Origin: Lachnospiraceae bacterium
GTDB taxonomy: Bacteria > Bacillota > Clostridia > Lachnospirales > Lachnospiraceae
DNA: 33,755 nucleotides
Direction: 5' to 3'
Assembly (NCBI GenBank): GCA_017962225.1
Contig: JAGCVT010000080.1
Location: 1-33,755, forward strand
A program made the position numbers and the translations under genes. Below, in pieces: positions 1-8,340 of this stretch; position 1 is the first letter of the stretch; each line of letters begins with the position of its first letter. The notes below the pieces were generated by a model. The model was not told the origin of the DNA. It saw only the letters and a list, made by a program, of their open reading frames with translations, and did not search any database.

Positions 1-1
1 C

Positions 2-1141
2 GGATTTAACCAGGAAGCATTTTCAAATATTCAGACCATAAAAGCATTTGATCTGATAAAACTTTATATCGAAAATCTGAAATCGCTTCAAAAAGAATTT
101 ATTTCCATGAAAATGGAATTTCAGAGAATGTCAATCTGGACATCAATTTTGTTTTCAACGGTAGGAATGATAGTTTCATATTCTTCATACGGATGGGGAA
201 TTTACAGAGTCTGGAGCGGAGCCATTACTTATGGTACCATGACAATGTTCTTAGGCCTTTCGGGTTCTCTCACGGGTGCTTTAAACAGCCTGACATCTAT
301 CATTCCGTCCATCATAAGCCTTACCACATCAGCAGGGCGTCTGATGGATATTGTTGAGATGCCGAGAGAAGATTATTCAAATGATGATGCTGCAAAGGCA
401 TTTATGGAAAAATATAAAAACGAAGGCATCAGCTTAAAGATTTCAGATATTACATACAAATATAAAACAGGAACCGTAAATGTATTCGAAGATGCATCAA
501 TGTATGCTCATCCTCATGAGATAGTTGCTCTTGTAGGTCCTTCGGGCGAAGGAAAGACAACCATGCTTCGAATTCTTTTATCGCTGATATTTACCCAGGA
601 AGGGCAGGCTACGCTTTATAACGGTGCAGAAGAGAAAGAAGGCTGTGAATATATTGATCTGGATCCTTCTGCCAGAAAGATGTTCTCGTATGTTCCTCAG
701 GGCAATACTCTGTTTTCGGGAACAATTGCCTACAATATGCGAAGTGTGAAGCCGGATGCAACCGACGAGGAAATAATCGATGCACTAAAGATTGCATGTG
801 CGTGGGAATTCGTTGAAAAACTCCCTGACGGAATCAACAGCGAGATAAAAGAACGCGGCGGCGGATTTTCCGAAGGTCAGGCACAGAGACTTTCGATTGC
901 AAGAGCAATCATCAGAAAATCTCCGATACTTCTTTTAGACGAGGCAACAAGTGCGCTCGATGTTAAGACGGAGAGAAGACTGCTTAAAAATATCATGAAG
1001 GATGAATATCCGAGAACCTGTATAGTTACGACTCACAGACCTACGGTTTTGACAATCTGTAACAGGGTATACGAGATAAAAGACAAGAAACTTACTGTTC
1101 TTGACGATATAGAAATCGACAAACTTATAAGAGAATTCTAA
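2..1141 (+). CDS. ABC exporter, fused membrane and ATPase domains (5' partial)
   Basis: This is an ATP-binding cassette exporter half-transporter cut by the left window edge. The frame is open from base 2, and the first in-window ATG (107) is internal, because the residues before it (QEAFSNIQTIKAF) match the conserved second cytoplasmic loop of type-I ABC exporters. Transmembrane helices follow in the next ~80 residues. The nucleotide-binding domain has Walker A GPSGEGKTT, a signature in the form FSEGQAQR, Walker B ILLLDEATSALD and a switch-histidine TTHR. The substrate is unknown. The nearby PqqD-HprK-like gene, S26 peptidase and small peptide gene suggest peptide export, but this is inference from proximity only. 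The next gene starts 42 bases downstream and may be co-transcribed. Confidence 0.93.
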   Translation, partial: GFNQEAFSNIQTIKAFDLIKLYIENLKSLQKEFISMKMEFQRMSIWTSILFSTVGMIVSYSSYGWGIYRVWSGAITYGTMTMFLGLSGSLTGALNSLTSIIPSIISLTTSAGRLMDIVEMPREDYSNDDAAKAFMEKYKNEGISLKISDITYKYKTGTVNVFEDASMYAHPHEIVALVGPSGEGKTTMLRILLSLIFTQEGQATLYNGAEEKEGCEYIDLDPSARKMFSYVPQGNTLFSGTIAYNMRSVKPDATDEEIIDALKIACAWEFVEKLPDGINSEIKERGGGFSEGQAQRLSIARAIIRKSPILLLDEATSALDVKTERRLLKNIMKDEYPRTCIVTTHRPTVLTICNRVYEIKDKKLTVLDDIEIDKLIREF

Positions 1142-1183
1142 TAAGTTTACATAAAATACTATTTGACAGGAAGACAACAGGAA

Positions 1184-2542
1184 ATGGAAAACAAAAAAGA
1201 AGGTTTTGGAAGTAAACTTGGATTTATATTTGCGGCTGCAGGCTCTGCGGTAGGTTTGGGAAACATCTGGAGATTCCCTTATCTGGCTGCAAAATACGGC
1301 GGAGGTATATTTCTTTTAGTTTACATAATATTGGCTGTAACGTTCGGTTTTTCTTTGATGATTACCGAAATCGCCTTGGGACGAAAGACCGGAAAATCCG
1401 TTATCGGAGCATATAAAGAGGCTGATAAAAGATTCTCTTTCCTTGGAGTAATCGCAGCTCTCGTTCCTTTTATCATTACTCCTTATTACTGTGTCATCGG
1501 CGGATGGGTACTTAAATATCTGACAGTATTTGCGACAGGATTCGGAAAAACCGCTGCAGATGAAGGAGATTTCTTTACCGGTTTTATCGGCACATGGTTT
1601 CAGCCCACGTTATTCTTTGTTATATTTGCACTTATTACTGCGCTTGTAGTTGTTCTCGGAGTGCAGAAGGGTATTGAACTTATAAGTAAGATCCTGATGC
1701 CTATCCTTCTTGTTCTGATAGTAGGTATAGCCATTTACACAATGACTATTCCGGGAGCTTTGGACGGACTGAAATATTATGTTCTTCCAAACTTTAAAGG
1801 CTTTACTTTTACGATGTTTTTAAAGACCCTTATAGCAGCCATGGGACAGCTTTTCTATTCAATGTCGCTTGCCATGGGTATTATGGTTACATACGGCTCA
1901 TATATGAGAAAAGAGGACTCGCTTGAGGGCTCCGTAAGACAGATTGAGATATTTGATACTGCGGTTGCATTCCTTGCCGGTATGATTATCGTTCCTGCGG
2001 TATTTGCATTCAGCGGCGGTAATTCGGAAGCTTTAAATGCAGGTCCGAGCCTCATGTTCGTAACACTCCCAAACGTGTTTGAAACCATGAAGGGCGGTCA
2101 GATAGTAGGAACATTTTTCTTTGCTTTGGTTGCGCTTGCAGCCCTGACTTCATCGATTTCTCTTCTGGAGACCATAGTTTCCATTGTATGTGAGAGATTT
2201 AAACTTAACAGAGTCATGGGAACAATTATTTGCTTTGCCTTTGTAATTGTAATCGGCCTCACCTCGGTATTCGGCTACAGCATCTGGGATAAAGTTAAGA
2301 TATTCGGATATCAGTTCCTCGACTTCTACGATTTCATTTCTAACAACGTGATTATGCCCATTGTATCGCTTCTTACATGCGTACTGATCGGATATTTCGT
2401 AAAAACTAAATTCGTGGAAGACGAAGTTTTATACGGAGAGAAGAAATTCGGTGCCAAGGGCTTGTATAAGGTTATGATTTTAGCCGTCTGCCCTGTATGT
2501 ATGATAGTCATTCTTATAAGCAACTTTTTCTTAAGTCTGTAA
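1184..2542 (+). CDS. Neurotransmitter:sodium symporter (NSS/SNF) family transporter
   Basis: A sodium-coupled secondary transporter of the NSS family (LeuT/TnaT/MhsT relatives), which import amino acids or related solutes with Na+. The 452-residue length and the many hydrophobic helices fit the bacterial family. The diagnostic first helix is GSAVGLGNIWRFPYLAAKYGGG (residues about 20-41), which contains the unwound segment contacting Na+ and substrate. The ATG at 1184 is preferred over an upstream TTG at 1163 because it starts at the conserved MENK...GFGSKLGFI end and has AGGAAG upstream. The gene follows the ABC exporter by 42 bases and is closed by a strong hairpin terminator. The exact substrate cannot be told from sequence. 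Confidence 0.93.
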   Translation: MENKKEGFGSKLGFIFAAAGSAVGLGNIWRFPYLAAKYGGGIFLLVYIILAVTFGFSLMITEIALGRKTGKSVIGAYKEADKRFSFLGVIAALVPFIITPYYCVIGGWVLKYLTVFATGFGKTAADEGDFFTGFIGTWFQPTLFFVIFALITALVVVLGVQKGIELISKILMPILLVLIVGIAIYTMTIPGALDGLKYYVLPNFKGFTFTMFLKTLIAAMGQLFYSMSLAMGIMVTYGSYMRKEDSLEGSVRQIEIFDTAVAFLAGMIIVPAVFAFSGGNSEALNAGPSLMFVTLPNVFETMKGGQIVGTFFFALVALAALTSSISLLETIVSIVCERFKLNRVMGTIICFAFVIVIGLTSVFGYSIWDKVKIFGYQFLDFYDFISNNVIMPIVSLLTCVLIGYFVKTKFVEDEVLYGEKKFGAKGLYKVMILAVCPVCMIVILISNFFLSL

Positions 2543-2556
2543 TTTGATAATTTAAA

Positions 2557-2586
2557 AGCACCTCTTTTATGAGGTGCTATTTTTTT
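2557..2586 (+). terminator. Rho-independent terminator of the NSS transporter gene
   Basis: An 8-bp perfect stem (AGCACCTC / GAGGTGCT) with a 6-nt loop is followed by a run of seven T. It lies between convergent genes, touches the stop of the minus-strand peptidase gene, and may work weakly in both directions because A-rich bases precede the left arm. Confidence 0.9.
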
Positions 2587-3022
2587 ATGATTTTGCTTTG
2601 TGAATTAATTCTCCGATGGGCTTTCTGAAAGGCAGCAAGAAAAGCCATAACTGCCATGAAAGAAAGTAAAAGAAATTATTTGCTTTAATCTTTTTGCCCT
2701 TATGATAAAAGGCATTCATAATACCGTGAACCTGTGAGATATCAAGAGGTCCTTCGACAACGGATTCGTTATCGCCGACAAAATATACTTTATCGTCCTT
2801 TATCTTATACACGCGATGAAGAATAAGCTTATCGTTTTTCCTTCTGTACAAAAGAACGTCGCCTCTTTTTATTTTATGATCTTTTAAGGGCGAGATAATA
2901 ACTTCATCCCTTTCAGGCACAATAAGAGGGTACATACTGTATCCCTGCGGATGCAGCTGAACGCTTTTTCCTTCACTTAACAGATCTGTAATTTTAATTT
3001 TCTCCGAAAGATTATTGTCCAT
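2585..3022 (-). CDS. S24/S26 family peptidase (signal peptidase I-like)
   Basis: A 145-residue peptidase of the LexA/signal-peptidase fold. The catalytic Ser is seen in GYSMYP (S29), followed by the RGDVLLYR strand, a His in LHRV (H69) and an Asp in FVGDNE (D84). The Ser-His-Asp pattern is that of the SipW/ER-type enzymes, not the Ser-Lys dyad of classical bacterial LepB. A hydrophobic segment near the C-terminus (FFYFLSWQLWLFLLPF) could anchor it in the membrane. The ATG at 3022 is preferred to a TTG at 3037. No strong ribosome site is visible. It is divergent from the PqqD-HprK-like gene. Such peptidases recur beside PqqD-like genes in peptide-modification loci and may trim a peptide there, which is inference. 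Confidence 0.85.
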   Translation of the reverse strand: MDNNLSEKIKITDLLSEGKSVQLHPQGYSMYPLIVPERDEVIISPLKDHKIKRGDVLLYRRKNDKLILHRVYKIKDDKVYFVGDNESVVEGPLDISQVHGIMNAFYHKGKKIKANNFFYFLSWQLWLFLLPFRKPIGELIHKAKS

Positions 3023-3073
3023 TATTATTTTACCCAATTAAGCCAATTAAAGGCTTGTTTAAGACTAATGACA

Positions 3074-3104
3074 TTGTAGCATTTTTAGTGATGCAATGCT
3101 ATAA
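3074..3104. promoter_or_regulatory. Inverted repeat (candidate operator) over promoter
   Basis: TTGTAGCATT and AATGCTATAA form a 10-bp inverted repeat with one mismatch and an 11-nt spacer. The right arm overlaps the TATAAT box of the plus-strand promoter, a typical repressor position. No regulator family was recognised. Confidence 0.45.
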
Positions 3105-3105
3105 T
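3097..3105 (+). promoter_or_regulatory. Extended -10 promoter of the PqqD-HprK-like gene
   Basis: The sequence TGCTATAAT is a perfect extended -10 element 28 bases before the ATG at 3133. The -35 region is weak, as is usual for extended -10 promoters. Confidence 0.6.
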
Positions 3106-3132
3106 TATTGCAAATAAAGAAGCGAGGAATTT

Positions 3133-4326
3133 ATGCTTAGAAACGATTCTTTTTACTTAAAGAGAATAGCAGATATCCCCTATATTTTACCTGTCGGCCA
3201 GATGGTCGCAGATCATAAAAGGGGCGTAAAAATAAATGAAACCGGAGCATTTATCTGGGAATGCATAAAAGAAGATCTTTCGATTGAAGAACTTAACGAG
3301 AAATGCTTTAAGCATTACGAAGCTTCCGATGATGAAAAAGATGAAATCGCTGCAGGAACGGATGAGTTTATAAAGCTTCTTGATTCTCTCGGAATGACAG
3401 CTAAGGATAAGGATTTTGAGAAGCCGGATATACATATTACAGGTACCGGTGGATTTGTACCTTATAAAAATATTGATTTCATAAAATCAGTCGGAATAGC
3501 AAACATAAAAATCGGTTTTTACGGTGAGGGCGAATGCCTTACGGATAAATTTGATGCATTTGCAATCAAAAGCGACGGAGCTGACGATTTAAGAATAGAA
3601 ATTGTAAATGAAACTCCCGAAAGTTTGTCCGGAAAAGAAATCGTAATAAACGCTGCGGTCGAAACCACTGAATGTGATGACAGATACATCCTAAGATTTC
3701 CGGAATCGGAAAAGATTATCGAATGTCATTTAAGCAAAAAAGGAAACTTTGCAAGGTTTTATACATACAAAGATTTTGATGAAGCGGAAAAAGAACTTTT
3801 GTTCCATGCGATAAGAACCGTATTTCTTTACAAAGCACTCTTAAAAGGCATAGTTGCAATACATTCGGCTTCAATACTTTATAAAAACAGCGTTTGGCTT
3901 TTCTCGGCACCTTCGGGAACCGGAAAATCCACACACGCAGGACTTTGGAAAGAACTTTTTGAAACAGAGATTGTAAACGGCGATTTAAATCTTTTAGGAT
4001 GTAAGGACGGAAAGCCTGTAGTATACGGACTTCCGTGGTGCGGAACCAGCAATACATTCGATGTTAATACATATAAGCTGGGCGGAGTGATTTTACTTAA
4101 GAGGAATCAGAAAAACTTCGTTGAAGATTTGCCGGAAGACGAAAAACAGCTGCTCGTACAGCAGAGAATTATATCTCCTTCGTGGGATGCAAAAGCGCTG
4201 GATATGCAGTTTGATATCGTCGAAAACATCATAAAAAACGGAGCGATCGTTGCAAGGCTTAACTGCACGGCAGACTATGAAGCGGCAATCGTAATGAAAG
4301 AGTACCTGGATAAAAAAATCATATAA
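3133..4326 (+). CDS. PqqD-like domain fused to HPr-kinase-like P-loop domain
   Basis: A 397-residue two-domain protein. Residues about 10-92 look like a PqqD/RRE winged-helix domain (the pattern ILP-VADH-VKINETGAFIWE, then an IEEL helix and a final LLDSLGM), which in known systems binds RiPP leader peptides. Residues ~225-395 resemble the HPr kinase/phosphorylase P-loop fold: an AIHSAS strand, Walker A APSGTGKST (259-267), a GD pair (283-284) and the following LLGCKDGKPVVYGLPW segment. HprK-like kinases are known as tailoring enzymes in some lasso-peptide clusters. The middle region is not assigned. A GCGAGGA ribosome site and an extended -10 promoter precede it. The 63-aa gene starts 41 bases downstream. 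A role in peptide modification is likely, but the substrate is not proven. Confidence 0.8.
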   Translation: MLRNDSFYLKRIADIPYILPVGQMVADHKRGVKINETGAFIWECIKEDLSIEELNEKCFKHYEASDDEKDEIAAGTDEFIKLLDSLGMTAKDKDFEKPDIHITGTGGFVPYKNIDFIKSVGIANIKIGFYGEGECLTDKFDAFAIKSDGADDLRIEIVNETPESLSGKEIVINAAVETTECDDRYILRFPESEKIIECHLSKKGNFARFYTYKDFDEAEKELLFHAIRTVFLYKALLKGIVAIHSASILYKNSVWLFSAPSGTGKSTHAGLWKELFETEIVNGDLNLLGCKDGKPVVYGLPWCGTSNTFDVNTYKLGGVILLKRNQKNFVEDLPEDEKQLLVQQRIISPSWDAKALDMQFDIVENIIKNGAIVARLNCTADYEAAIVMKEYLDKKII

Positions 4327-4367
4327 GAAAAGAAAAGGAAATGTTTAAATCGAAAGGAGGATTTGTT

Positions 4368-4559
4368 ATGATCGGTTTAATAGGTTTGAATTGGTTCAAT
4401 CAGAACAACACTGTTGGCAGAGATTTATGGGCTATGGCGCTTTCAGAAGGCGGCGGAAATCCCGGAATGAAACACAACCCCATCTATGTGAAAGAGAGCA
4501 ATGAATCCGCCACAGAAACAATTGAAGAAATAACAGAAGCCGATTCCTTTGACGAATAA
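4368..4559 (+). CDS. Small acidic peptide, candidate RiPP precursor
   Basis: A 63-residue ORF with an excellent ribosome site (AAGGAGG, 7 nt before the ATG at 4368), which is why this start is preferred to an upstream ATG at 4341. The N-terminal half is hydrophobic and aromatic (GLIGLNWFNQNN), a Gly-rich segment follows (EGGGNPGM), and the tail is rich in Glu, Ser and Thr. It has no Cys. Its position directly after a PqqD-HprK-like gene makes it a candidate modified peptide. I do not recognise a core motif of a known class, and it could equally be an unrelated small protein. It is probably co-transcribed with the next gene, 18 bases away. Confidence 0.6.
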   Translation: MIGLIGLNWFNQNNTVGRDLWAMALSEGGGNPGMKHNPIYVKESNESATETIEEITEADSFDE

Positions 4560-4577
4560 GCTTCAGGAGGTTAAATA

Positions 4578-5240
4578 ATGGAATTTTTACTTTTAAGCGG
4601 AAGCGGTATTAATGATGCGTTATCCAATATTGAAACCGGACTTAATTCCGCGAACAATTCGGCATTTTCCATATACGGAATATTCGCCGCTATTGCGGGA
4701 ATGCTCGGAATAAGTATCTGGATTCTGGGAATTATAGGAGCAATAATTTCATCCATATTCGGAGTTATTATGCTAATCCTGGAATATCTTCTCCCTGCCA
4801 TAGCACTCTATAAACTTGCAAAAAAAGCAGGATACAAATATCCATGGCTTGGGTTTATTCCGTTTGCCCAGACGTATCTGGAATTCGTCCTGCCGCGAAG
4901 GGAATTCAACCTTCTTATAAAGACTAAGAAACGTAATTACATGGGTATTGTTTTCCTTGTACTTTCATTGTTCGGTACCAGTATCATCGTTGCTTTGAAT
5001 GTGGTTCCTGCAGTAGGACAGCTTTTGGATCTTCTTTTACCAATCGTTCTTATTGCGATGGCATGGCGTAAAAAATACGATATGCTGGTTACTTTCAGAA
5101 GCAAGGAACTTGCACTTCCGATTTCAATTATCAGTATTTTTGTACCCTGGGTTTACACCATCGTTTTAATCTTCTCCATGAATCAGGAACCCGAGTACGG
5201 TGTAGGAAATTATTACAACGTATACATGGAAGATCATTAA
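4578..5240 (+). CDS. Multi-spanning membrane protein, DUF5684-like
   Basis: A 220-residue protein with about five hydrophobic segments. The segment LAKKAGYKYPWLGFIPFAQTY resembles the KAGxPGWxxIIPxYN signature of small membrane proteins of the DUF5684 type, which is also seen in the gene at 11262. Its function is unknown. It has a good ribosome site (CAGGAGG) and follows the small peptide gene by 18 bases, so it probably belongs to the same transcript as the PqqD-HprK-like gene. If that locus makes a peptide, this could be an immunity or export helper, but nothing in the sequence proves it. Confidence 0.72.
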   Translation: MEFLLLSGSGINDALSNIETGLNSANNSAFSIYGIFAAIAGMLGISIWILGIIGAIISSIFGVIMLILEYLLPAIALYKLAKKAGYKYPWLGFIPFAQTYLEFVLPRREFNLLIKTKKRNYMGIVFLVLSLFGTSIIVALNVVPAVGQLLDLLLPIVLIAMAWRKKYDMLVTFRSKELALPISIISIFVPWVYTIVLIFSMNQEPEYGVGNYYNVYMEDH

Positions 5241-5263
5241 ATAATTATTTTTGTGATGTTTAA

Positions 5264-5298
5264 GAAATTTCGTCGGCATTTTGTGTCGGCGAAATTTC
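5264..5298 (+). terminator. Long hairpin, probable terminator
   Basis: The arms GAAATTTCGTCGGCA and TGTCGGCGAAATTTC form a stem of about 15 bp with G-T wobbles. The following bases are AT-rich but lack a clean T-run, so termination is likely but not certain. Confidence 0.55.
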
Positions 5299-5310
5299 GA
5301 TTGTTATAAA
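5281..5310 (+). promoter_or_regulatory. Possible promoter of the rRNA methyltransferase gene
   Basis: TTGTGT and TATAAA are separated by 18 nt and lie 25 bases before the ATG at 5335. The element overlaps the right arm of the hairpin, so the hairpin and promoter may be read together. Support is moderate. Confidence 0.4.
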
Positions 5311-5334
5311 TAAAAACTCATTAAGGATTTTGGC

Positions 5335-6753
5335 ATGAAAAAAGGCGACAGTTTTGAAGGCTACGTAACAAAATATGATTTTCCAAATGTCGGACATGTG
5401 GTGGTTTCTGACGAGAACGGAACATATGACATTAAGATTAAGAACGCTATTCTCGGACAGAAGGTAAAAGGTACCGTAAATAAAAAGAAACACGGGCTTT
5501 TGGAGGCAAGACTTGAAGAGGTAATCGAGAGAGCGCCCGAAGAAACTGCAGAGCCCTGTCCGCATTATAAAGAGTGCGGCGGATGCACATATCAGACATT
5601 TCCTTACGAAAGCCAGTTAAAAATAAAAGAAAAGCAGATTGTCGATATGTTAAAGAAGTCCTTGGGGGAGAATGCTTTGGATGTAGATAATGCATACGAA
5701 GGAATTTTGGGAAGCCCCGACGAGAGCGAGTACAGAAACAAAATGGAGTTTTCGTTCGGAGACGAATATAAGAACGGGCCTTTAGCGCTTGGAATGCATA
5801 AAAGAAACAGCACTTACGATGTTGTTAATACTTTTTACTGCAGAATAGTGGATGAAGATTATAGAAGGATTCTTAAAACCACTTTTGATTATTTTACGAG
5901 GTTAAATATTCCCTATTATCACAAGATGAAACATGAAGGCGTGCTTCGTCATTTGTGCGTGAGAAAGGGCAGAAAATCCGGCGAAATACTTGTGTTCCTT
6001 GTAACTTCTTCACAGTGGAGTAATAAGTATTCAAAAGAAGAGTGGGACAGTATTCTTGAAGAGTGGAAGAATGAATTATTAGGCATTGAAACGAAAGGTA
6101 AATATGCAGGTATTCTGCATATAAAAAATGATTCTCTCGCCGATGCGGTTATAGACGAAGGAAGCACGATTCTTTACGGAAAGGATTATTTTGAAGAAGA
6201 GCTGCTTGGACTTAAGTTTAAGATTTCTCCTTTTTCTTTCTTCCAGAACAATTCGCTTGCGGCTGAATTATTATATTCTAAAGTTAAGGAATATCTTTTA
6301 AGCGGTGTTGAAGGAAAACCGGTTGTGTATGATTTATATACAGGAACCGGTACGATAGCACAGCTGGTTTCAGAAGCAACAAGTAAAACCATAGGCGTGG
6401 AAATCGTTGAGGAGGCCGTAGAAGCTGCGAAGATAAGCGCAAAGAGAAACGGTATAGATAACTGCGATTTCATCGCAGGAGACGTTTTAAAGTGCCTGGA
6501 CGATATCGAAACGCTTCCTGACTATATAATACTCGATCCGCCCCGTGACGGAATCAATCCGAAGGCTTTGGAAAAGATATTAAACTACGGTGTTAAAAGA
6601 ATCGTATACGTATCGTGTAAACCTTCAAGCCTGGCAAGAGATATTTCATTCTTTTATGATAAAGGCTACAGACTGGTAAAAATGTGCTTAACGGATTTAT
6701 TCCCAAGCACTTATCATTGCGAAACAGTAGTGTTACTTAATAAAGCAGAATAA
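5335..6753 (+). CDS. rlmD: 23S rRNA (uracil-C5)-methyltransferase, RlmD/TrmA family
   Basis: A SAM-dependent RNA m5U methyltransferase of 472 residues, acting on 23S rRNA in the cytosol. It begins with a TRAM/OB-like domain (residues ~1-62). The iron-sulfur ligands CPHYKECGGC (C75, C81, C84) follow, with a probable fourth Cys near residue 170 (FYCRIV). The Rossmann methyltransferase domain shows DLYTGTGT, the conserved DPPRDG loop (about 401-406) and the catalytic nucleophile Cys in VSCKPSS (about 427). Length and motifs fit RlmD/RlmCD-type enzymes. The exact target uridine cannot be set from sequence, since Firmicute paralogues differ in target. AAGGA precedes the ATG, and a 15-bp terminator follows. 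Confidence 0.93.
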   Translation: MKKGDSFEGYVTKYDFPNVGHVVVSDENGTYDIKIKNAILGQKVKGTVNKKKHGLLEARLEEVIERAPEETAEPCPHYKECGGCTYQTFPYESQLKIKEKQIVDMLKKSLGENALDVDNAYEGILGSPDESEYRNKMEFSFGDEYKNGPLALGMHKRNSTYDVVNTFYCRIVDEDYRRILKTTFDYFTRLNIPYYHKMKHEGVLRHLCVRKGRKSGEILVFLVTSSQWSNKYSKEEWDSILEEWKNELLGIETKGKYAGILHIKNDSLADAVIDEGSTILYGKDYFEEELLGLKFKISPFSFFQNNSLAAELLYSKVKEYLLSGVEGKPVVYDLYTGTGTIAQLVSEATSKTIGVEIVEEAVEAAKISAKRNGIDNCDFIAGDVLKCLDDIETLPDYIILDPPRDGINPKALEKILNYGVKRIVYVSCKPSSLARDISFFYDKGYRLVKMCLTDLFPSTYHCETVVLLNKAE

Positions 6754-6788
6754 AAATAAGCAGAGAATTATTTCTCTGCTTATTTTAG
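6753..6788. terminator. Bidirectional Rho-independent terminator
   Basis: A 15-bp perfect stem (AAAATAAGCAGAGAA / TTCTCTGCTTATTTT) with a 4-nt loop lies between the convergent rRNA methyltransferase and aspS genes. The A-rich and T-rich arm ends let it serve both strands. Confidence 0.92.
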
Positions 6789-6809
6789 TTGTATATGAAA
6801 ACAAGTAAA

Positions 6810-8171
6810 TTAAGGTGTCAGATGTGAAGGACCTCTGAAGAGGAACATTGCTTCTTTTATGTTGAGTCCTAAAAGAAGCATTGTAAGTCTGTCGATTCCG
6901 AGGCCGAATCCGCCGTGAGGAGGACAGCCGTATTTGAAGAATTCAAGGTAGAATTTAACGTCTTCGGTAAGTCCCTTTTCGTCAGCCTGAGCCTTTAATA
7001 CATCATATCTGTGCTCACGCTGAGCGCCTGTTGTGATTTCTACGCCTCTCCAGATAAGGTCGTAACCCTGGGGAACGCCCTTTTCGTCACGCATGTGATA
7101 GAAAGCTCTCTTTTCTGCGCTGTAATCTGTGATGAAGAGGAATTCGTGGCCGTAATGTTTCTTAACCCACTGATAGCTTAAACGCTCTGCGTCAGTTGTA
7201 AGATCGCCTTTTTCCGAATCGGGAACAGTGTAGCCGTATTCTTTTTCGAGTGCATCATAAAGATCTGCAAGCTTTACTCTGGGGAAAGGAGTAGTGGGTA
7301 CGATTACTTCTGCATCAAATTCTTCGGTTGAGAAGAGTTCTTTGATCTTATCGCCGTATTTTTCCTTAACTTTTGTAAGTGCATATGTAATTAAATCTTC
7401 CTCCATTTTCATTACATCTTCACATCCGTTGATGTAAGAAAATTCAAGGTCGAAACATGTGAATTCGGTAGCATGCTTGCTTGTAAAAGATTTCTCTGCT
7501 CTGAAAACAGGACCTACTTCAAAAATCTTTTCGAAACCTGAAGCCATAGCCATCTGTTTGTAGAACTGAGGGCTCTGTGCAAGATAAGCGTTTGGAAGGT
7601 TGTAGTTGGGGAAGTAATCAAGTCTGAATACATCCGCACCTGACTCCGATGCTGCTGCAATAAGCTTGGGTGTGTGAATTTCGATAAACTCTTTCTGAAG
7701 CAAGAATTCACGAAGAGCAGCGGTAAGAGTTGTCTGAGCCTTGAACATAAGCTGGTTTCTTTCTGTACGAAGATCAATCCATCTGTATTCAATTCTCTGA
7801 TCTATAGAAGAACGCTCAACAGCTGCTTTTTTCTTGGTAGCGGGAATATATTCTCTCGCAATGGGAAGTGCGCTTGCAACAGATTCGATTTCGATGGCTG
7901 AAGGAATGATTTCAACTCCGCCGAGTTTTACGAAATCACTTAAAAGCACTTTACCGGTAACTCTTACAACTGTATCGGGAGTAATCTTGCTTAAGGTTTC
8001 TTCCCAGTCGGGATGGAGTTCTTTTTCGATGGTTACCTGAACTCTGCCCGTGATATCTTTAAGAACAAGGAAAGCCATTGCCTTGCCGTCTCTGTAGTTG
8101 TCTACGAAACCTGCAAGAGAGACTTCTTTGTCTGCGTAATCCTTAACATTTTCAATGTAAATACGTTCCAT
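6810..8171 (-). CDS. aspS: Aspartate--tRNA ligase, archaeal type (possibly Asp/Asn)
   Basis: A class II aminoacyl-tRNA synthetase of 453 residues. It has an N-terminal OB-fold anticodon domain (residues ~1-105) and a catalytic core with motif 2 (FRAEKSFTSKHATEF) and motif 3 (GFGLGIDRLTMLLLG). It lacks the ~100-residue GAD insertion of bacterial AspRS, so it is the archaeal/eukaryal-type enzyme, which some Clostridia carry. These enzymes are often non-discriminating and also charge tRNA-Asn, needing GatCAB for correction. Whether this one is cannot be decided here. The ATG at 8171 with AGAGGT upstream is preferred over a TTG at 8189. Confidence 0.93.
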   Translation of the reverse strand: MERIYIENVKDYADKEVSLAGFVDNYRDGKAMAFLVLKDITGRVQVTIEKELHPDWEETLSKITPDTVVRVTGKVLLSDFVKLGGVEIIPSAIEIESVASALPIAREYIPATKKKAAVERSSIDQRIEYRWIDLRTERNQLMFKAQTTLTAALREFLLQKEFIEIHTPKLIAAASESGADVFRLDYFPNYNLPNAYLAQSPQFYKQMAMASGFEKIFEVGPVFRAEKSFTSKHATEFTCFDLEFSYINGCEDVMKMEEDLITYALTKVKEKYGDKIKELFSTEEFDAEVIVPTTPFPRVKLADLYDALEKEYGYTVPDSEKGDLTTDAERLSYQWVKKHYGHEFLFITDYSAEKRAFYHMRDEKGVPQGYDLIWRGVEITTGAQREHRYDVLKAQADEKGLTEDVKFYLEFFKYGCPPHGGFGLGIDRLTMLLLGLNIKEAMFLFRGPSHLTP

Positions 8172-8207
8172 TAAATAACCTCTTTTCAAGAAAAATTTAC
8201 CTTTAAT

Positions 8208-8236
8208 AGTGTAAAGCCCTATTGCCTAAAAGTCAA
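8208..8236 (-). promoter_or_regulatory. Promoter of aspS
   Basis: On the minus strand, TTGACT and TACACT are separated by exactly 17 nt, 37 bases before the aspS ATG. This is a fair sigma-A-type match. Confidence 0.55.
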
Positions 8237-8288
8237 TAAAAAGGGGTGAGCTATTCTTTATAAAAAAATGTATTTTTCTTTTATTTTA

Positions 8289-8297
8289 TGATAAAAT
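8289..8297 (+). promoter_or_regulatory. Possible extended -10 promoter of the HD-GYP gene
   Basis: TGATAAAAT fits an extended -10 element 43 bases before the ATG at 8341. The -35 region is not convincing. Confidence 0.4.
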
Positions 8298-8340
8298 AAC
8301 TATGTATGTGATTGTGTTACTAGTTTATAGGGGAAAACTT

